A stretch of DNA of 64,000 nucleotides from Pseudovibrio exalbescens DSM 16456. Lineage in GTDB: Bacteria; Pseudomonadota; Alphaproteobacteria; Rhizobiales; Stappiaceae. Numbering within the stretch: the first letter of the stretch is position 1; each line of letters opens with the position of its first letter. Made by a program: the position numbers and the translations under genes. The stretch lies in assembly GCF_000422785.1 (NCBI RefSeq), contig NZ_KE383919.1, positions 294,677 through 358,676 on the forward strand. Direction: 5' to 3'. The notes beneath the pieces were generated by a model. The model saw only the letters and a list, made by a program, of their open reading frames with translations. It was not told the DNA's origin and made no database searches. Positions 54,902 to 63,947 of this stretch are shown piece by piece.

Positions 54902-57900
54902 TCAAGCCTTTATTTCGACAGTTTTACGCGTCCAGCCCCCCGGCCCCACCAGTTCCGAGAGTTGAGCCACGGAAATGATCAGGGTATCACCGTTGTTCAC
55001 CGAATCGCTTTGTCGCATGGCGTAGGTATAGATCCAACGATCCTGAGCAACCTCTTGCACCTGCAAAGTGTTACCTGCCGGAGTTTCGATCCGCATCTGA
55101 TACCGCTCCTCGGTTTCATTGAGAGGAACCTGCGCTAATGCCCAGCTATCCCCATTGGCACGCGTTCGTCGGACCCACTTGATTTCCAGATCCGCATTGG
55201 CCAGCCGGCGTACCTTCACGTGAACAGGTGCGAATGGCATGAGAGCCTTCCCATCGCTGGCATGTATGAGATCCACACAGGCCCGGCTGTCCAACGCTTC
55301 CCTTGCTGGTACCATACGATAGTACTGGTCGCGTTGCAGCGCCTCAAGAGACCACGGCAGGGCTTGAACCGCCTCGTTCAACAGCACGAACCGCGCACCT
55401 GCGGGCGCGCCTTGTCCCGCCAAAGCCTCCGTTCCGCGCTGACCGCGCAGCAATCCGGAAAGCTCATAGCTGTGAGGGCCAACCAACTCAGCCTCCGTAA
55501 ACTGCAAGATCTCCCAGTGTCCCGGCTCGGATTCCACCGCACACGGATTGCCACCAGCCAGCACATCCAGCGGATCAGCGCCTTGAAGAGCTCCTGTCAC
55601 GTCCGTTAGCACCACCGTGCTGTGCATGTCCCAGCGCCAAACGGGGCCCGGCGCCAGCGGCGCTGCAAGCACACCCATAACAGCGCGCTCGTCGAGTGTT
55701 TGGATCAACTCGTAGGCTGTGCCGCTGTTGCTGCGGTAAATCTGAAGCGGTCCGGGCCACGGATCCGAAAAAGCGGCGATAAACGGCGCTCCCGGCTCTC
55801 CAGTTCCTGTCAGGATCGGCAGATTGGCAATGACAACTTCCGGCGGGCCCACCGCCCCCGCACTGAAACGCGCAGGTTGTCCTTGCGTCGGCACCCCAAG
55901 GGACAAGGCCACGGGTTCCTTGCAGGTCTCTTGAGCTTCCAGCTTCAGATCATCGCCCCAAGCCATTCGGGTAATGCGATACCGGGTCTCAAACGCTTGA
56001 TCCGGTTCGAGTGTTGTATCCAACGCGACTGTCTCTCCCGGTGTCAACGCCAGATGCCGATGTGAGACGCTGGTTTCAACCGCTTCGCGACTTGCCCATA
56101 TCCCTTGCAGTTGTTTTTCGCAGAGCATTTGCAACTCGCTACGGCTTAGCGAGATCTGCAAGGACTGGGTGAGTACGCGATCGCCCTCTGCTCCCACGTA
56201 GCGAAACTGTGCGGTAGTGCGCGCGTAGTCCTCAAACGGATCGTAAGCACTCAGGCGCAGATGCGCCGGCAGTTGGCGCCCGCTTTCGCGCAACCGCGTC
56301 AAGGGGGCCGTCTCTTCCCCTTCCACGACGACGTCGCCAAGGCCCAAAGAAGCACCAAGTGGCGCAGGATCACTCTCCGCCCACGCGCTGCGTATCGCTA
56401 CTTGTGCGCCCTCATCGGCCACGATCAATCCCAAGGGCCCCAACAACGGCTCCAGAACCTGGCGCAGGGAGGCAATCCCCGGCACCACCAGTCCATCCAG
56501 TTTGGCAGAGCCCTCCTCAACCCGCACCTCGCTTGAAGGCACGTCGAAGTCTGCCAGAAGTTGACGCAGCATCCCAGCAGATGACGCTGCCCCAAGTCTC
56601 CCGTTCAACCAATGTCCGCGATACCAGTTCTCGCCGTCCGCCCACTCACCGGTGAAGGTGGGGAAAGCTGGAAATGGCCTTGCATCCCATGTCCATAGAA
56701 AGACGCCGTGCGGGTCGATCATCGGACCGCCATAAACAGAAGAGATCGGGATCTCACCGGGCTGCAGCGTGGGGTGCGCGATCCCTGCGAAACTCAGCGA
56801 TGCTTCCAATGCCCGGCGCTGGACAAGATCGTCCCGCGTTCCCGATGAAAAATGCGGGAACGCGCTTTCAGCAGACTTTGGATCAAAAAAGACATTGGGC
56901 TGGTTGGTTCCCTTGTCGACCGCTGGAAACCCAAGCTCGGTCAACCAGATGGGCTTGCTTTCCGGCACCCACGCTGTTGGGGTACCCAGCTCCACCTCTC
57001 CGATCCGCTCAACATGCGGGTTTTGCCACCAACTCTTCAGGTCTTTGGCACGATACACCCAAGGCTTGCCGTAGGCCCCATCCGTTATCGTTGTTCGTGT
57101 TCCCGCATCCCGGTCGGAAGTACTGGCATAATACCAGTCATGGTATTCACCACTTGTCAGACCGGCCCGCAAGCGTTCCGGGTCGTAGCGAGCTTGAGCG
57201 CTTTCGCCGCCGCGCCAGTCACTCAGCGGCACGTACCAGTCAATACCAATGGCATCAAGTTGAGCGTCCGCCCACAAGGGATCAAGAGGAAACCGCAGCT
57301 CACCCGGTTGTGGCGAAAACCCGCCATATTCCGACCAATCTGCGGCATATGACAGTTTCGTTGCCGGCCCCAGCTTGCTTCTGATTTCATGCAGCAACGT
57401 GACAAGCGCATCGACGAATGGAAACCGCCCCGGTTCGGCATAGGCACGCGTCAGGTTCTTCAGTTCCGTGCCGATAAGAAAGGCATCCACACCACCGGCC
57501 GACACCGCCAGATCGGCGCAATGGTGCAAGAAGCGGCGATATCCCGCGTCCGTCATCCCGCCCACAAACGCCTCGATCTCAGGTGCTGCCGCCGCTGTCC
57601 CCTGAGGGGTACCCGCCATCTCAGCTGCAAGGGACGTCGTGATGCGGCCACGCCATGGGTGAGCCGCCTGTTCCGAACCGCCATAAGGATCAGGCTTGCC
57701 ATTACCTTCTGGAATGTCCATCAGGATGAACGGGTAAAACATTACCTTCAAACCGCGCTGCTTCAGCTCCGCAATGGCTTCACGCACGGAATCGTCAGAA
57801 GGCGTGCCCCCATACGCTGGGCGCCCGTCCACTTGTGACACGGCACGCGCTGTCTCCCGGGTCTTGCCTGCCACCTGCCAACTGCGGGGCCATGTCCGTC

Positions 57901-58783
57901 GGTTCTTGAGCGTTACCTTGGGTTCCAACACGCAGTTGGCACACCTTAGGTCATCGCCGAACCAACTGACCACCAGTGCCACGCTTTCCAGATTGGGGCA
58001 TAATGCCTGAAGCTCATCCAGCGATGCGGCCAGATCACTGCTTGCCACCTTGAAATGACGGTTCAAGGTACGCCGGGCACCCGGTCCGGTTTCACCAAGC
58101 ACCTCGGTCGTGCTGTAGATGAACTCATCCGCCCCGGGGATCAGCGAGACACCACGCACCATGGCCTCCAGTGGTTCCACCGCCCGCACAACCTCAAAGG
58201 AAAGCTGAGGCAGACGATTGCCATAATCTGCCAGCGGCAGTCTTTCAAAAACCACGTAGGCCAAGTTGCGATAGGCAGGCGCAACGCCTTGCTTGGCCTC
58301 GATCAATGGATCGGGCAGTTGATCGGCAGTCCCATGATAAATCCGCATGTTCACGCTCTCGCGGTCCAGTGGTTTGCCATCGGCCCAGATGCGACGCACA
58401 TCGGATATGGGGCCCTCGCACAGGCCAATGGCAAAATTGGCAAAGTAGCTATGGGTGGTAACGGTCGTGGTGGTGCCGCCGCCTCCTTTGCCTCCCCCTT
58501 GTTTTTCGCGGGAAACAACCTCTTCGTAGCGGGTTGCCCAAATCACTTCCCCCGATAGTCGTGCACGGCCATAAACCCGTGGGATACCCTGACCCTGTGA
58601 CGATGTTTGCAAATGCACATCGCCGATCTGGCCCCGTTCCACTTCTGCTTCGCGGGAAAACACCGCCCGGTCGATGGCCGCTCCGCCCAGCGCGCCCAGC
58701 GCTTGGCCCAGTATGGCGCCAAACGGTCCGGCGATTGCTCCGCCTACGGCAGAGCCCACACCAGACAGGATCATGGTTGCCAT
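54902..58783 (-). CDS. GTA gp15, megatron tail-tip protein
   Basis: 1293 residues, the largest protein of the gene transfer agent particle. An N-terminal glycine-rich membrane-like stretch, a TIM-barrel glycoside-hydrolase-like domain in the middle (about 420-780, with WSEYGGFSPQPGELRFPLDPLWAD and WLTELGFPAVDKG), and C-terminal phage tail/fibre-like parts (GEILQFTEAELVGPHSYELSGLLRGQRG). In the Rhodobacter capsulatus agent this protein sits at the tail tip and is thought to meet the recipient envelope. Last gene of the cluster in the direction of transcription; full length. Confidence 0.93.
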   Translation of the reverse strand: MATMILSGVGSAVGGAIAGPFGAILGQALGALGGAAIDRAVFSREAEVERGQIGDVHLQTSSQGQGIPRVYGRARLSGEVIWATRYEEVVSREKQGGGKGGGGTTTTVTTHSYFANFAIGLCEGPISDVRRIWADGKPLDRESVNMRIYHGTADQLPDPLIEAKQGVAPAYRNLAYVVFERLPLADYGNRLPQLSFEVVRAVEPLEAMVRGVSLIPGADEFIYSTTEVLGETGPGARRTLNRHFKVASSDLAASLDELQALCPNLESVALVVSWFGDDLRCANCVLEPKVTLKNRRTWPRSWQVAGKTRETARAVSQVDGRPAYGGTPSDDSVREAIAELKQRGLKVMFYPFILMDIPEGNGKPDPYGGSEQAAHPWRGRITTSLAAEMAGTPQGTAAAAPEIEAFVGGMTDAGYRRFLHHCADLAVSAGGVDAFLIGTELKNLTRAYAEPGRFPFVDALVTLLHEIRSKLGPATKLSYAADWSEYGGFSPQPGELRFPLDPLWADAQLDAIGIDWYVPLSDWRGGESAQARYDPERLRAGLTSGEYHDWYYASTSDRDAGTRTTITDGAYGKPWVYRAKDLKSWWQNPHVERIGEVELGTPTAWVPESKPIWLTELGFPAVDKGTNQPNVFFDPKSAESAFPHFSSGTRDDLVQRRALEASLSFAGIAHPTLQPGEIPISSVYGGPMIDPHGVFLWTWDARPFPAFPTFTGEWADGENWYRGHWLNGRLGAASSAGMLRQLLADFDVPSSEVRVEEGSAKLDGLVVPGIASLRQVLEPLLGPLGLIVADEGAQVAIRSAWAESDPAPLGASLGLGDVVVEGEETAPLTRLRESGRQLPAHLRLSAYDPFEDYARTTAQFRYVGAEGDRVLTQSLQISLSRSELQMLCEKQLQGIWASREAVETSVSHRHLALTPGETVALDTTLEPDQAFETRYRITRMAWGDDLKLEAQETCKEPVALSLGVPTQGQPARFSAGAVGPPEVVIANLPILTGTGEPGAPFIAAFSDPWPGPLQIYRSNSGTAYELIQTLDERAVMGVLAAPLAPGPVWRWDMHSTVVLTDVTGALQGADPLDVLAGGNPCAVESEPGHWEILQFTEAELVGPHSYELSGLLRGQRGTEALAGQGAPAGARFVLLNEAVQALPWSLEALQRDQYYRMVPAREALDSRACVDLIHASDGKALMPFAPVHVKVRRLANADLEIKWVRRTRANGDSWALAQVPLNETEERYQMRIETPAGNTLQVQEVAQDRWIYTYAMRQSDSVNNGDTLIISVAQLSELVGPGGWTRKTVEIKA

Positions 58784-58786
58784 GGC

Positions 58787-59248
58787 TTACCTCACCTTAG
58801 TCGTCATGGGATCAGGAAACACAAAGCTCGCTGCAATCCGGCGCCGCCAGGCCGGAACAAGCGCGCTCTCGACGGTGCCGCCATTTTCATAGGCATGGAT
58901 GAACCGATCCGGCGCACTCACGACGCCCACATGCTTGCACAAGCCGCTCGGTTTCCAGCGAAACAATACCAACTCACCAGCCCGCGGAGACATTGAAGGC
59001 GTCAATTCAACAAGATGAGCCCTGGCGGCCTCCAGCAACCGGTCCGAGCTGCCAACCTCGGCCCATTCCGGGGCGTAGGGCGGTACTGGCGCGGGCTCCG
59101 TTCCATAGAATGTGCGATACAATCCGCGCACCAGACCCAGACAATCGCAGCCGATGCCCTGACGCGAGGCACGGTGACGATACGGCGTCCCAAGCCATTG
59201 GCGAGCCTCAGCCACCACCTGCGCCGGGGGTAGTCCCTCCGCTGTCAT
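58787..59248 (-). CDS. GTA gp14, NlpC/P60-type cell-wall peptidase
   Basis: 153 residues with the NlpC/P60 catalytic cysteine in GIGCDCLGLVRGLYR and a histidine in GLCKHVGVVSAPDRFIHAY. In the agent it lies inside the tail tip and is expected to open peptidoglycan so DNA can enter. It overlaps gp13 by four bases and precedes gp15 by three. Confidence 0.92.
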   Translation of the reverse strand: MTAEGLPPAQVVAEARQWLGTPYRHRASRQGIGCDCLGLVRGLYRTFYGTEPAPVPPYAPEWAEVGSSDRLLEAARAHLVELTPSMSPRAGELVLFRWKPSGLCKHVGVVSAPDRFIHAYENGGTVESALVPAWRRRIAASFVFPDPMTTKVR

Positions 59249-60138
59249 GACAATGCCCCGCCGGTGTTCTCACCGGTATTCCGGCGCGGCCCCCACAATA
59301 CGAAATCGTTACCCGGCATATGCGGGAATCCCTGGAAATTGGCCGCATTGGAGAACTTGCGCTGGCAGGTTTCAAAGCTCTTGTCGCACCCCGCCGCTAC
59401 GGTCATCACCGCGCCCACACTCATGAGTCCTGCCACCGGCCGCGTCACTGTGAGGTGGGTAGCGCTGCCATGCTTTTCATCGCGTACCACGGTGAAGCGC
59501 TGCCCCAGCGGGCTGCCATCATCGAAGCGCACAACACCACCGCTGAACCATCCTGCATCGTAGGCGGCCAACCCAGACACCTCCAGCTTTTGTGGTTCCG
59601 GCATGTCCACCAGTGTGGCAGTTGCTGAAAAAGCCGGTTGATCCAGATCCACCCGGCACGCCGTGTCGCCCAACTCAGCGCTGCATTGCCGGGCATAGAC
59701 CCGCCCCTTCTCATCAGCAAACAGGTCCAGCAGTGTGCGCAGCTCGGCCTTGAACGCCAAACCATCGCGCCGCACTTCCCCCAATACCGCCCGCATCAAC
59801 ACGGTTTGTTGGCTTTCAGGCGCTTGCCAGTTCACAAAATACACGGTGATGCGCGCGCCATCCCAAAGGCCCGCTCGCAGGTCGGTTTCATCCAACGTGT
59901 GCGAAGAAATAGCCCCCGTCACTTCCTGAGACCCAACTGCAAACCCCTCCGACACTTCGGTCAGGCTTTCATGCAGCCCAAGGCCGGGCTCATAGTTCTG
60001 GCCATCGAAGTGCAGAACACAGTCATGGCTGGTAAAGCCTAGTGTGCGCCCATCCGCGCGTTCGAATTTCCAGCAGGTTGCCACAGTCCATTCATCCCCT
60101 GCCAGATGGTCCAGCAAGGCTTGGGGTATCTGTCTCAT
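59245..60138 (-). CDS. GTA gp13, tail hub protein (DUF2163)
   Basis: 297 residues. MRQIPQALLDHLAGDEWTVATCWKFERADG opens, then YFVNWQAPESQQTVL, VYARQCSAELGDTACRVDL and a C-terminal CDKSFETCQRKFSNAANFQGFPHMPGND; cysteines of the last segments may bind a metal, as suggested for the hub of the Rhodobacter agent. DUF2163 family. Four-base overlap with gp14. Confidence 0.92.
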   Translation of the reverse strand: MRQIPQALLDHLAGDEWTVATCWKFERADGRTLGFTSHDCVLHFDGQNYEPGLGLHESLTEVSEGFAVGSQEVTGAISSHTLDETDLRAGLWDGARITVYFVNWQAPESQQTVLMRAVLGEVRRDGLAFKAELRTLLDLFADEKGRVYARQCSAELGDTACRVDLDQPAFSATATLVDMPEPQKLEVSGLAAYDAGWFSGGVVRFDDGSPLGQRFTVVRDEKHGSATHLTVTRPVAGLMSVGAVMTVAAGCDKSFETCQRKFSNAANFQGFPHMPGNDFVLWGPRRNTGENTGGALS

Positions 60139-60154
60139 GCCCTGTCCTTTCGGA

Positions 60155-60796
60155 TTAAAGGTTTATTTCCACCAGCGGCACACTTGGCACTTGTCCGGCA
60201 CTGAAATGGGTCAGGCTGGCTTCCAGATGATCGGTGTCGAACCGAACCGGGGTGTGAAACTCAAAACCGGCAGTGATCCGTGTCCCTGCTGCTGGCGGAT
60301 CACCATGAATGGTGACAAGGCCGGTTTGGGTGTCGAGGCTGGCCTGGGGGCCGAGTGCGACGTGCACACCATCAACAGCAAGGCGCAGTGTGCCCGAAAC
60401 GGGTTTCCGGATGATCCGGTTGTAGGGGGATCCCGGATCGCCATAGGCCTTGGTCAGTTGAAAGGTGGTTGCAGTACCGTTTCCGGTCGCGATCAGTTCA
60501 TCCTCCGCCGTGATCGCCTGCCCCCACGCAGCCGTTGAATGATCAAACGGATCCTTGAAGCGAAAGCCGATCAAACGCCCGCGCGTTTCTTCAAAAAAGG
60601 CCAGCACATGATGCAAGTCGGCCAGAGACCGGATCCCGGTCCCCGCGTCATATCGCCGTCGAGATCCGACCCAATTGGTTGCGCGAATTTCATGTCCGTT
60701 GGCGAAAGTGAGAATGCGGGTGCGCCGTTGCGGGCCGCCGCTGGCACCAAAGGAAATCCAGCTCGGAAAACATTTTTCCAAAAATGTCATGGGCAT
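60155..60796 (-). CDS. GTA gp12, distal tail protein (DUF2460)
   Basis: 213 residues, DUF2460 family, with FLEKCFPSWISFGASGGPQRRTRILTF, then ARYDAGTGIRSL-like and LTKAYG-like stretches and a C-terminal RFDTDHLEASLTHFSAGQVPSVPLVEI. It joins the tail tube to the hub. There is a gap of 211 bases to gp11, unusually wide for this tightly packed cluster. Confidence 0.9.
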   Translation of the reverse strand: MPMTFLEKCFPSWISFGASGGPQRRTRILTFANGHEIRATNWVGSRRRYDAGTGIRSLADLHHVLAFFEETRGRLIGFRFKDPFDHSTAAWGQAITAEDELIATGNGTATTFQLTKAYGDPGSPYNRIIRKPVSGTLRLAVDGVHVALGPQASLDTQTGLVTIHGDPPAAGTRITAGFEFHTPVRFDTDHLEASLTHFSAGQVPSVPLVEINL

Positions 60797-61007
60797 ATGG
60801 CCTATGGTTTGACCTGTCTCAAGGAAAGAAAGTCGAAACTTGGTGAATGTGCTTGCAGGCTCGAAAGGGCGGTTGGGTCGTATAATTGAAGTGACATCAG
60901 CATTTCGAGGTCACTGGCCCGCCCCATCGCAGCCACGACATTGCGCCGTTGCGACAACGGCCGCCGAGATGCGTCGGTCCTTGAGTCCCTCCTCTTCAAT
61001 GCCGACG

Positions 61008-61571
61008 TTATAGCCCGCGCTGTCCCCGTCCGACAGCGCGGGCAACTGCTGTCGCCACCTGCCCTTGTGATTGCTGAAACCCCTGCACGTCCGGTGTCGT
61101 TACATTCACCGTAATGGGGGCCCCTGCCGCTCCAGAGGCATCCACGCCCAGCCGACCGCCAACGCCTCGTTTCAAAGGCAAAACCGCCTCCGGCCCCGCT
61201 TCGCCCATCACCCCAAGCGCGGCACCGTTGTGCCCCATGGGAAAGTAGGTCGGTGCGGCAACAATGCCTCCTTTTGCAAATGGCATGACGCCTGACAGCG
61301 ATCCGCTGACGCTGCCGCTCACCAGATTGGTCAGACCGTTGGTCAACGCAGCCTCCAACGGTTGAAGCGCTGCGTTCAAACTGCTGCGGGACAATGACAA
61401 GGCCATCTCGGACATGACCGAACGCAGGCTCTTGCCCGACAGGACTGCGGCCGAGAGCCCGGAGGTCAACTCCCGTGAGAACTCCCCGGCCAGCCCCTTG
61501 AGGTCGCGAAATGTGGCGGCCAGTTCCTCGGCCTGATCCACGCCCCAGTCCGTTGCTGGTTCTTCGTCCAT
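61008..61571 (-). CDS. GTA gp11, short tail tape-measure protein
   Basis: 187 residues, no transmembrane anchor, with a helical N-terminal half (about 10-95) and a C-terminal FAKGGIVAAPTYFPMGHNGAALGVMGEAGPEAVLPLKRG, the tail of phage tape-measure proteins. It sets tail length, here very short, in line with the Rhodobacter agent. Overlaps the chaperone gene by one base. Confidence 0.9.
   Translation of the reverse strand: MDEEPATDWGVDQAEELAATFRDLKGLAGEFSRELTSGLSAAVLSGKSLRSVMSEMALSLSRSSLNAALQPLEAALTNGLTNLVSGSVSGSLSGVMPFAKGGIVAAPTYFPMGHNGAALGVMGEAGPEAVLPLKRGVGGRLGVDASGAAGAPITVNVTTPDVQGFQQSQGQVATAVARAVGRGQRGL
61014..61042. repeat. 11-base stem-loop inside the 3' end of gp11
   Basis: cccgcgctgtc (61014-61024) pairs perfectly with gacagcgcggg (61032-61042) around a seven-base loop. 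It covers the last codons of gp11 and stops just before its TAA. No T run follows, so it is not a classical terminator, but it lies at the start of the 211-base gap before gp12. Confidence 0.75.
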
Positions 61572-61768
61572 CAGTGGTCTCCTTTCTTGTCGGGATAGCG
61601 ACCCATCAGTTGCACCAAGTCCTGTTGCAAAAATGGGGACGCGTTTTGCGGCGGGGCCAAACCGGCTGCCAACTCACGGGGCGTGGCTTGCCAGAAGGTG
61701 CGCGGACACCACCCGAGATGGGAAAAGGCCAGCCGCATGGCCTCCTGCCACGGAAACGGGCGTGTCAC
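61571..61768 (-). CDS. GTA tail assembly chaperone (gp10.1, DUF2376)
   Basis: 65 residues, with PFPWQEAMRLAFSHLGWCPRTFWQATPREL, the pattern of the small chaperone (DUF2376, TAC) that in the Rhodobacter agent lies between gp10 and gp11 and is made alongside the tube proteins. Overlaps gp11 by one base and gp10 by four bases. Confidence 0.88.
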   Translation of the reverse strand: MTRPFPWQEAMRLAFSHLGWCPRTFWQATPRELAAGLAPPQNASPFLQQDLVQLMGRYPDKKGDH

Positions 61769-62166
61769 GGGTGCCGCGCCATGGCGGGGTGGTGCGTCGT
61801 ATCGGAATGCCCTTTAGCTTTTGAGGGGCTCGTTGCAACAGAAGCTGTCCCCGCCTCCTGCGGGGCAAAGGTTGCCTCCAGCAGATGCTTGACCGCTTGT
61901 GCCATGCCGACCACGCCCTGCGGACAATGCATGCGGGCCAATTGGTCTGCATCAACATCATGTCCGGCCCCCTTCAGGCCCGCCAGAAGGAGACGCTGAA
62001 TGTCGTGCGCACTGAGCCGGCCTGTGGTGAACCGTGCCAACAGGTCATCCAGATTATCGGCGGCATAGGCACCCTCCAGCTCCGCCAATGCTCCCAGTGT
62101 CAGCACCATGGACCAGCACCGTCCATCCAGAGTGATCTCCACTTCGCCGCGATATCGATTGGTCAT
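61765..62166 (-). CDS. GTA gp10, tail tube accessory protein
   Basis: 133 residues. MTNRYRGEVEITLDGRCWSMVLTLGALAELEGAY and LSAHDIQRLLLAGLKGAGHD match the gp10 family of gene transfer agents. Its C-terminal 35 residues, rich in Ala, Ser, Thr and His, look disordered. Follows gp9 by 12 bases. Confidence 0.88.
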   Translation of the reverse strand: MTNRYRGEVEITLDGRCWSMVLTLGALAELEGAYAADNLDDLLARFTTGRLSAHDIQRLLLAGLKGAGHDVDADQLARMHCPQGVVGMAQAVKHLLEATFAPQEAGTASVATSPSKAKGHSDTTHHPAMARHP

Positions 62167-62178
62167 TTCCTTGCCTCC

Positions 62179-62595
62179 TCAGGGTGTCTCGGAGAAGGTC
62201 AGCTCACCCGCCGACTCCAGCGCCAACTCATAGGTGACCTCGCCGTTGAACTCGCCGGCATATTCCAGTCCCGCCAGATGAAACGGGCCTTCCAATACCC
62301 CGAAACCGGGCAGGACCACCTGCCAGGTGGCCAACGCGCCGGAAAAAAACAGGGTGCGGATTTGAGCATCGGCATTCTGGTCCCGAAACACGCCCTGCCC
62401 CGATATGCTGGCGGACCGGGTGCCGGTTTGCGCCAACAGCTCCCGCCAGCGACCAGCGCTGTCCGCATTGGTGATATCTGCGGCAACGGCGTTCAACGCA
62501 AAACGACGCGAGCGCAGTCCTGCCACACTTTCAAAACTGCCGGAACCGTTCAGGTCCAGCTTCAACAGCATGTCCTTGCCTGCCTGAGCAGCCAT
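62179..62595 (-). CDS. GTA gp9, major tail tube protein (TP901-1 family)
   Basis: 138 residues from ATG 62595 (AAGGAG six bases upstream). MLLKLDLNGSGSFESVAGLRSRRFALN and SGQGVFRDQNADAQIRTLFFSG are the hallmarks of the TP901-1-like major tail protein. It forms the stacked tail tube. A longer frame to 62676 has no support. Confidence 0.92.
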   Translation of the reverse strand: MAAQAGKDMLLKLDLNGSGSFESVAGLRSRRFALNAVAADITNADSAGRWRELLAQTGTRSASISGQGVFRDQNADAQIRTLFFSGALATWQVVLPGFGVLEGPFHLAGLEYAGEFNGEVTYELALESAGELTFSETP

Positions 62596-62650
62596 GCCTT
62601 TCTCCTTGATTTGATGTTGTCTGATCTGCGCAGCCCACTGGCAGTGCGCT

Positions 62651-63052
62651 TCATTCCACCACCGCACGTCCGGCAAGCCGGGCCCGCCACGTACGCCGGT
62701 CGCGCTGCAGGGATATTTCTTGCGTCACGGCCAGCACAAGCACCTGGCCACCAGAGCCTGTGGTGAGCGCCCCCGCAGTCAGGACATCAGTCACGCGCGC
62801 GCCAAGCGCTGCCACATCCGAACGGGTGAGAGCGCGAGAATAGGCCTCAATCGTGAACCGCACGCGGTCGCCATCCGCCGGGTTGCCGGTGAGGCTCTGG
62901 CTCTGAACTTGAGACAGGCTCAGATACGGCAGGTGAATGAAGGCCGGCGCACCATCAACAATTCGCCCTTCGTCATTGTCCATTAGGGCGAGAAGAGCGG
63001 TGTCCGTCCGCAAGGCGGTGATGACGGCATCGCGGAATATGCTTTGGCTCAT
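62651..63052 (-). CDS. GTA gp8, tail terminator (DUF3168)
   Basis: 133 residues from ATG 63052, DUF3168 family, with IFRDAVITALRTDTALLALM and AYSRALTRSDVAALGARVTDVL. It caps the tail tube where it meets the head. It overlaps gp7 by ATGA; gp9 starts 55 bases later. Confidence 0.88.
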   Translation of the reverse strand: MSQSIFRDAVITALRTDTALLALMDNDEGRIVDGAPAFIHLPYLSLSQVQSQSLTGNPADGDRVRFTIEAYSRALTRSDVAALGARVTDVLTAGALTTGSGGQVLVLAVTQEISLQRDRRTWRARLAGRAVVE

Positions 63053-63378
63053 GAGGCTTCTTCCAGTTGGCGGCATGTCAGATCCAGCACGCGGGTTCGC
63101 TGGTCCGGGTCGACCACCGTTTCGACGCGCAGCCGCAGCGGGCCTGCCTCCAAAAGCCAACCGGGCAGAACATCAGCGCGGTAGCGCAGCCGCACCGTGT
63201 ATCCTGTTGTCTCCTGTAGCCGCCCCGCCTGCGGTGTTGCAGCGACGCGGCGCGGGCGCACCTGCGCCCAGACCACTGCCTGTGGCAGATACACGGTCTC
63301 GTCATCTCCGGTTGGTGCCAGAGAGACCGAGGGGGCAGACAGGGTCATCGGCGTATCAAATTTCCCGGCCCCCATCAT
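63049..63378 (-). CDS. GTA gp7, head-tail stopper/adaptor
   Basis: 109 residues; KFDTPMTLSAPSVSLAPTGDDETVY and VWAQVRPRRVAATPQAGRLQETTGYTVRLRYR match the head-tail joining protein family (SPP1 gp16-like). It forms the stopper ring under the portal adaptor. Overlaps gp6 by four bases. Confidence 0.86.
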   Translation of the reverse strand: MMGAGKFDTPMTLSAPSVSLAPTGDDETVYLPQAVVWAQVRPRRVAATPQAGRLQETTGYTVRLRYRADVLPGWLLEAGPLRLRVETVVDPDQRTRVLDLTCRQLEEAS

Positions 63379-63947
63379 ATCTTCAGCACCTTGTAAGGCG
63401 ACAGCGCGCCGGCAAAACCATGAGGCAGAAACCCACTGATTGCCCCGTCCTCCACCAGGCTGCGACGCTCATACCAAAAGCCCATCAGCATCAAGATGGC
63501 GGTCCGCAGACCGGCAGGAACATCTGCCGGCTGATCGCCGTAGCCCGCTGTCATATCGACCTCAATGCCGTTGAGTTCCCGGCGCGGTGGCTCCAGACCC
63601 GCCCGCACCCGGAGCCGGGCCGGGTTGCTGGCCAGATCCGTAACATAGCGCTCCGGCGGCAGGACATGCGCCGTGCCGTCACTTGCAAAGAGTGTGAGCG
63701 CGTCCACCTGCCGAATGGGCGCAACCGGCAAACGAATAATCCGTTCTGCTGGCATCTCGTCGATGTACTGACGCCAGCTCTGAGTAATGAGAGCCCGCCC
63801 GGTCAACCGCTCCACTTCCGTGCGCGCTGCAGTGATAAGGCGTTCCAGCAAGGCATCCTCGTGGGTGTGTGACAGGCGCAAATGCGCATGGGCGTCGGCC
63901 AGCGTCACCGGCTCTCGCGCCGGTGCCACCGTAACAACCGCAGTCAT
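63375..63947 (-). CDS. GTA gp6, head-tail connector adaptor
   Basis: 190 residues. A DAHAHLRLSHTHEDALLERLITAARTEVERLTGR N-terminal helix bundle and a C-terminal PAGLRTAILMLMGFWYERRSLV are the pattern of the gp6-like connector family; the same fold joins portal to neck in phages. First of the GTA genes seen here; the major capsid gene (gp5) is expected just beyond the right edge. Confidence 0.88.
   Translation of the reverse strand: MTAVVTVAPAREPVTLADAHAHLRLSHTHEDALLERLITAARTEVERLTGRALITQSWRQYIDEMPAERIIRLPVAPIRQVDALTLFASDGTAHVLPPERYVTDLASNPARLRVRAGLEPPRRELNGIEVDMTAGYGDQPADVPAGLRTAILMLMGFWYERRSLVEDGAISGFLPHGFAGALSPYKVLKI

Noticed and set aside
60802-60999. 65-residue minus-strand frame in the gp11-gp12 gap
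   Set aside because: No ribosome site, no family pattern, and not part of known GTA gene order.
61014-61042. Rho-independent terminator at the end of gp11
   Set aside because: No T run follows on the minus strand, and gp12-gp15 must be expressed downstream.
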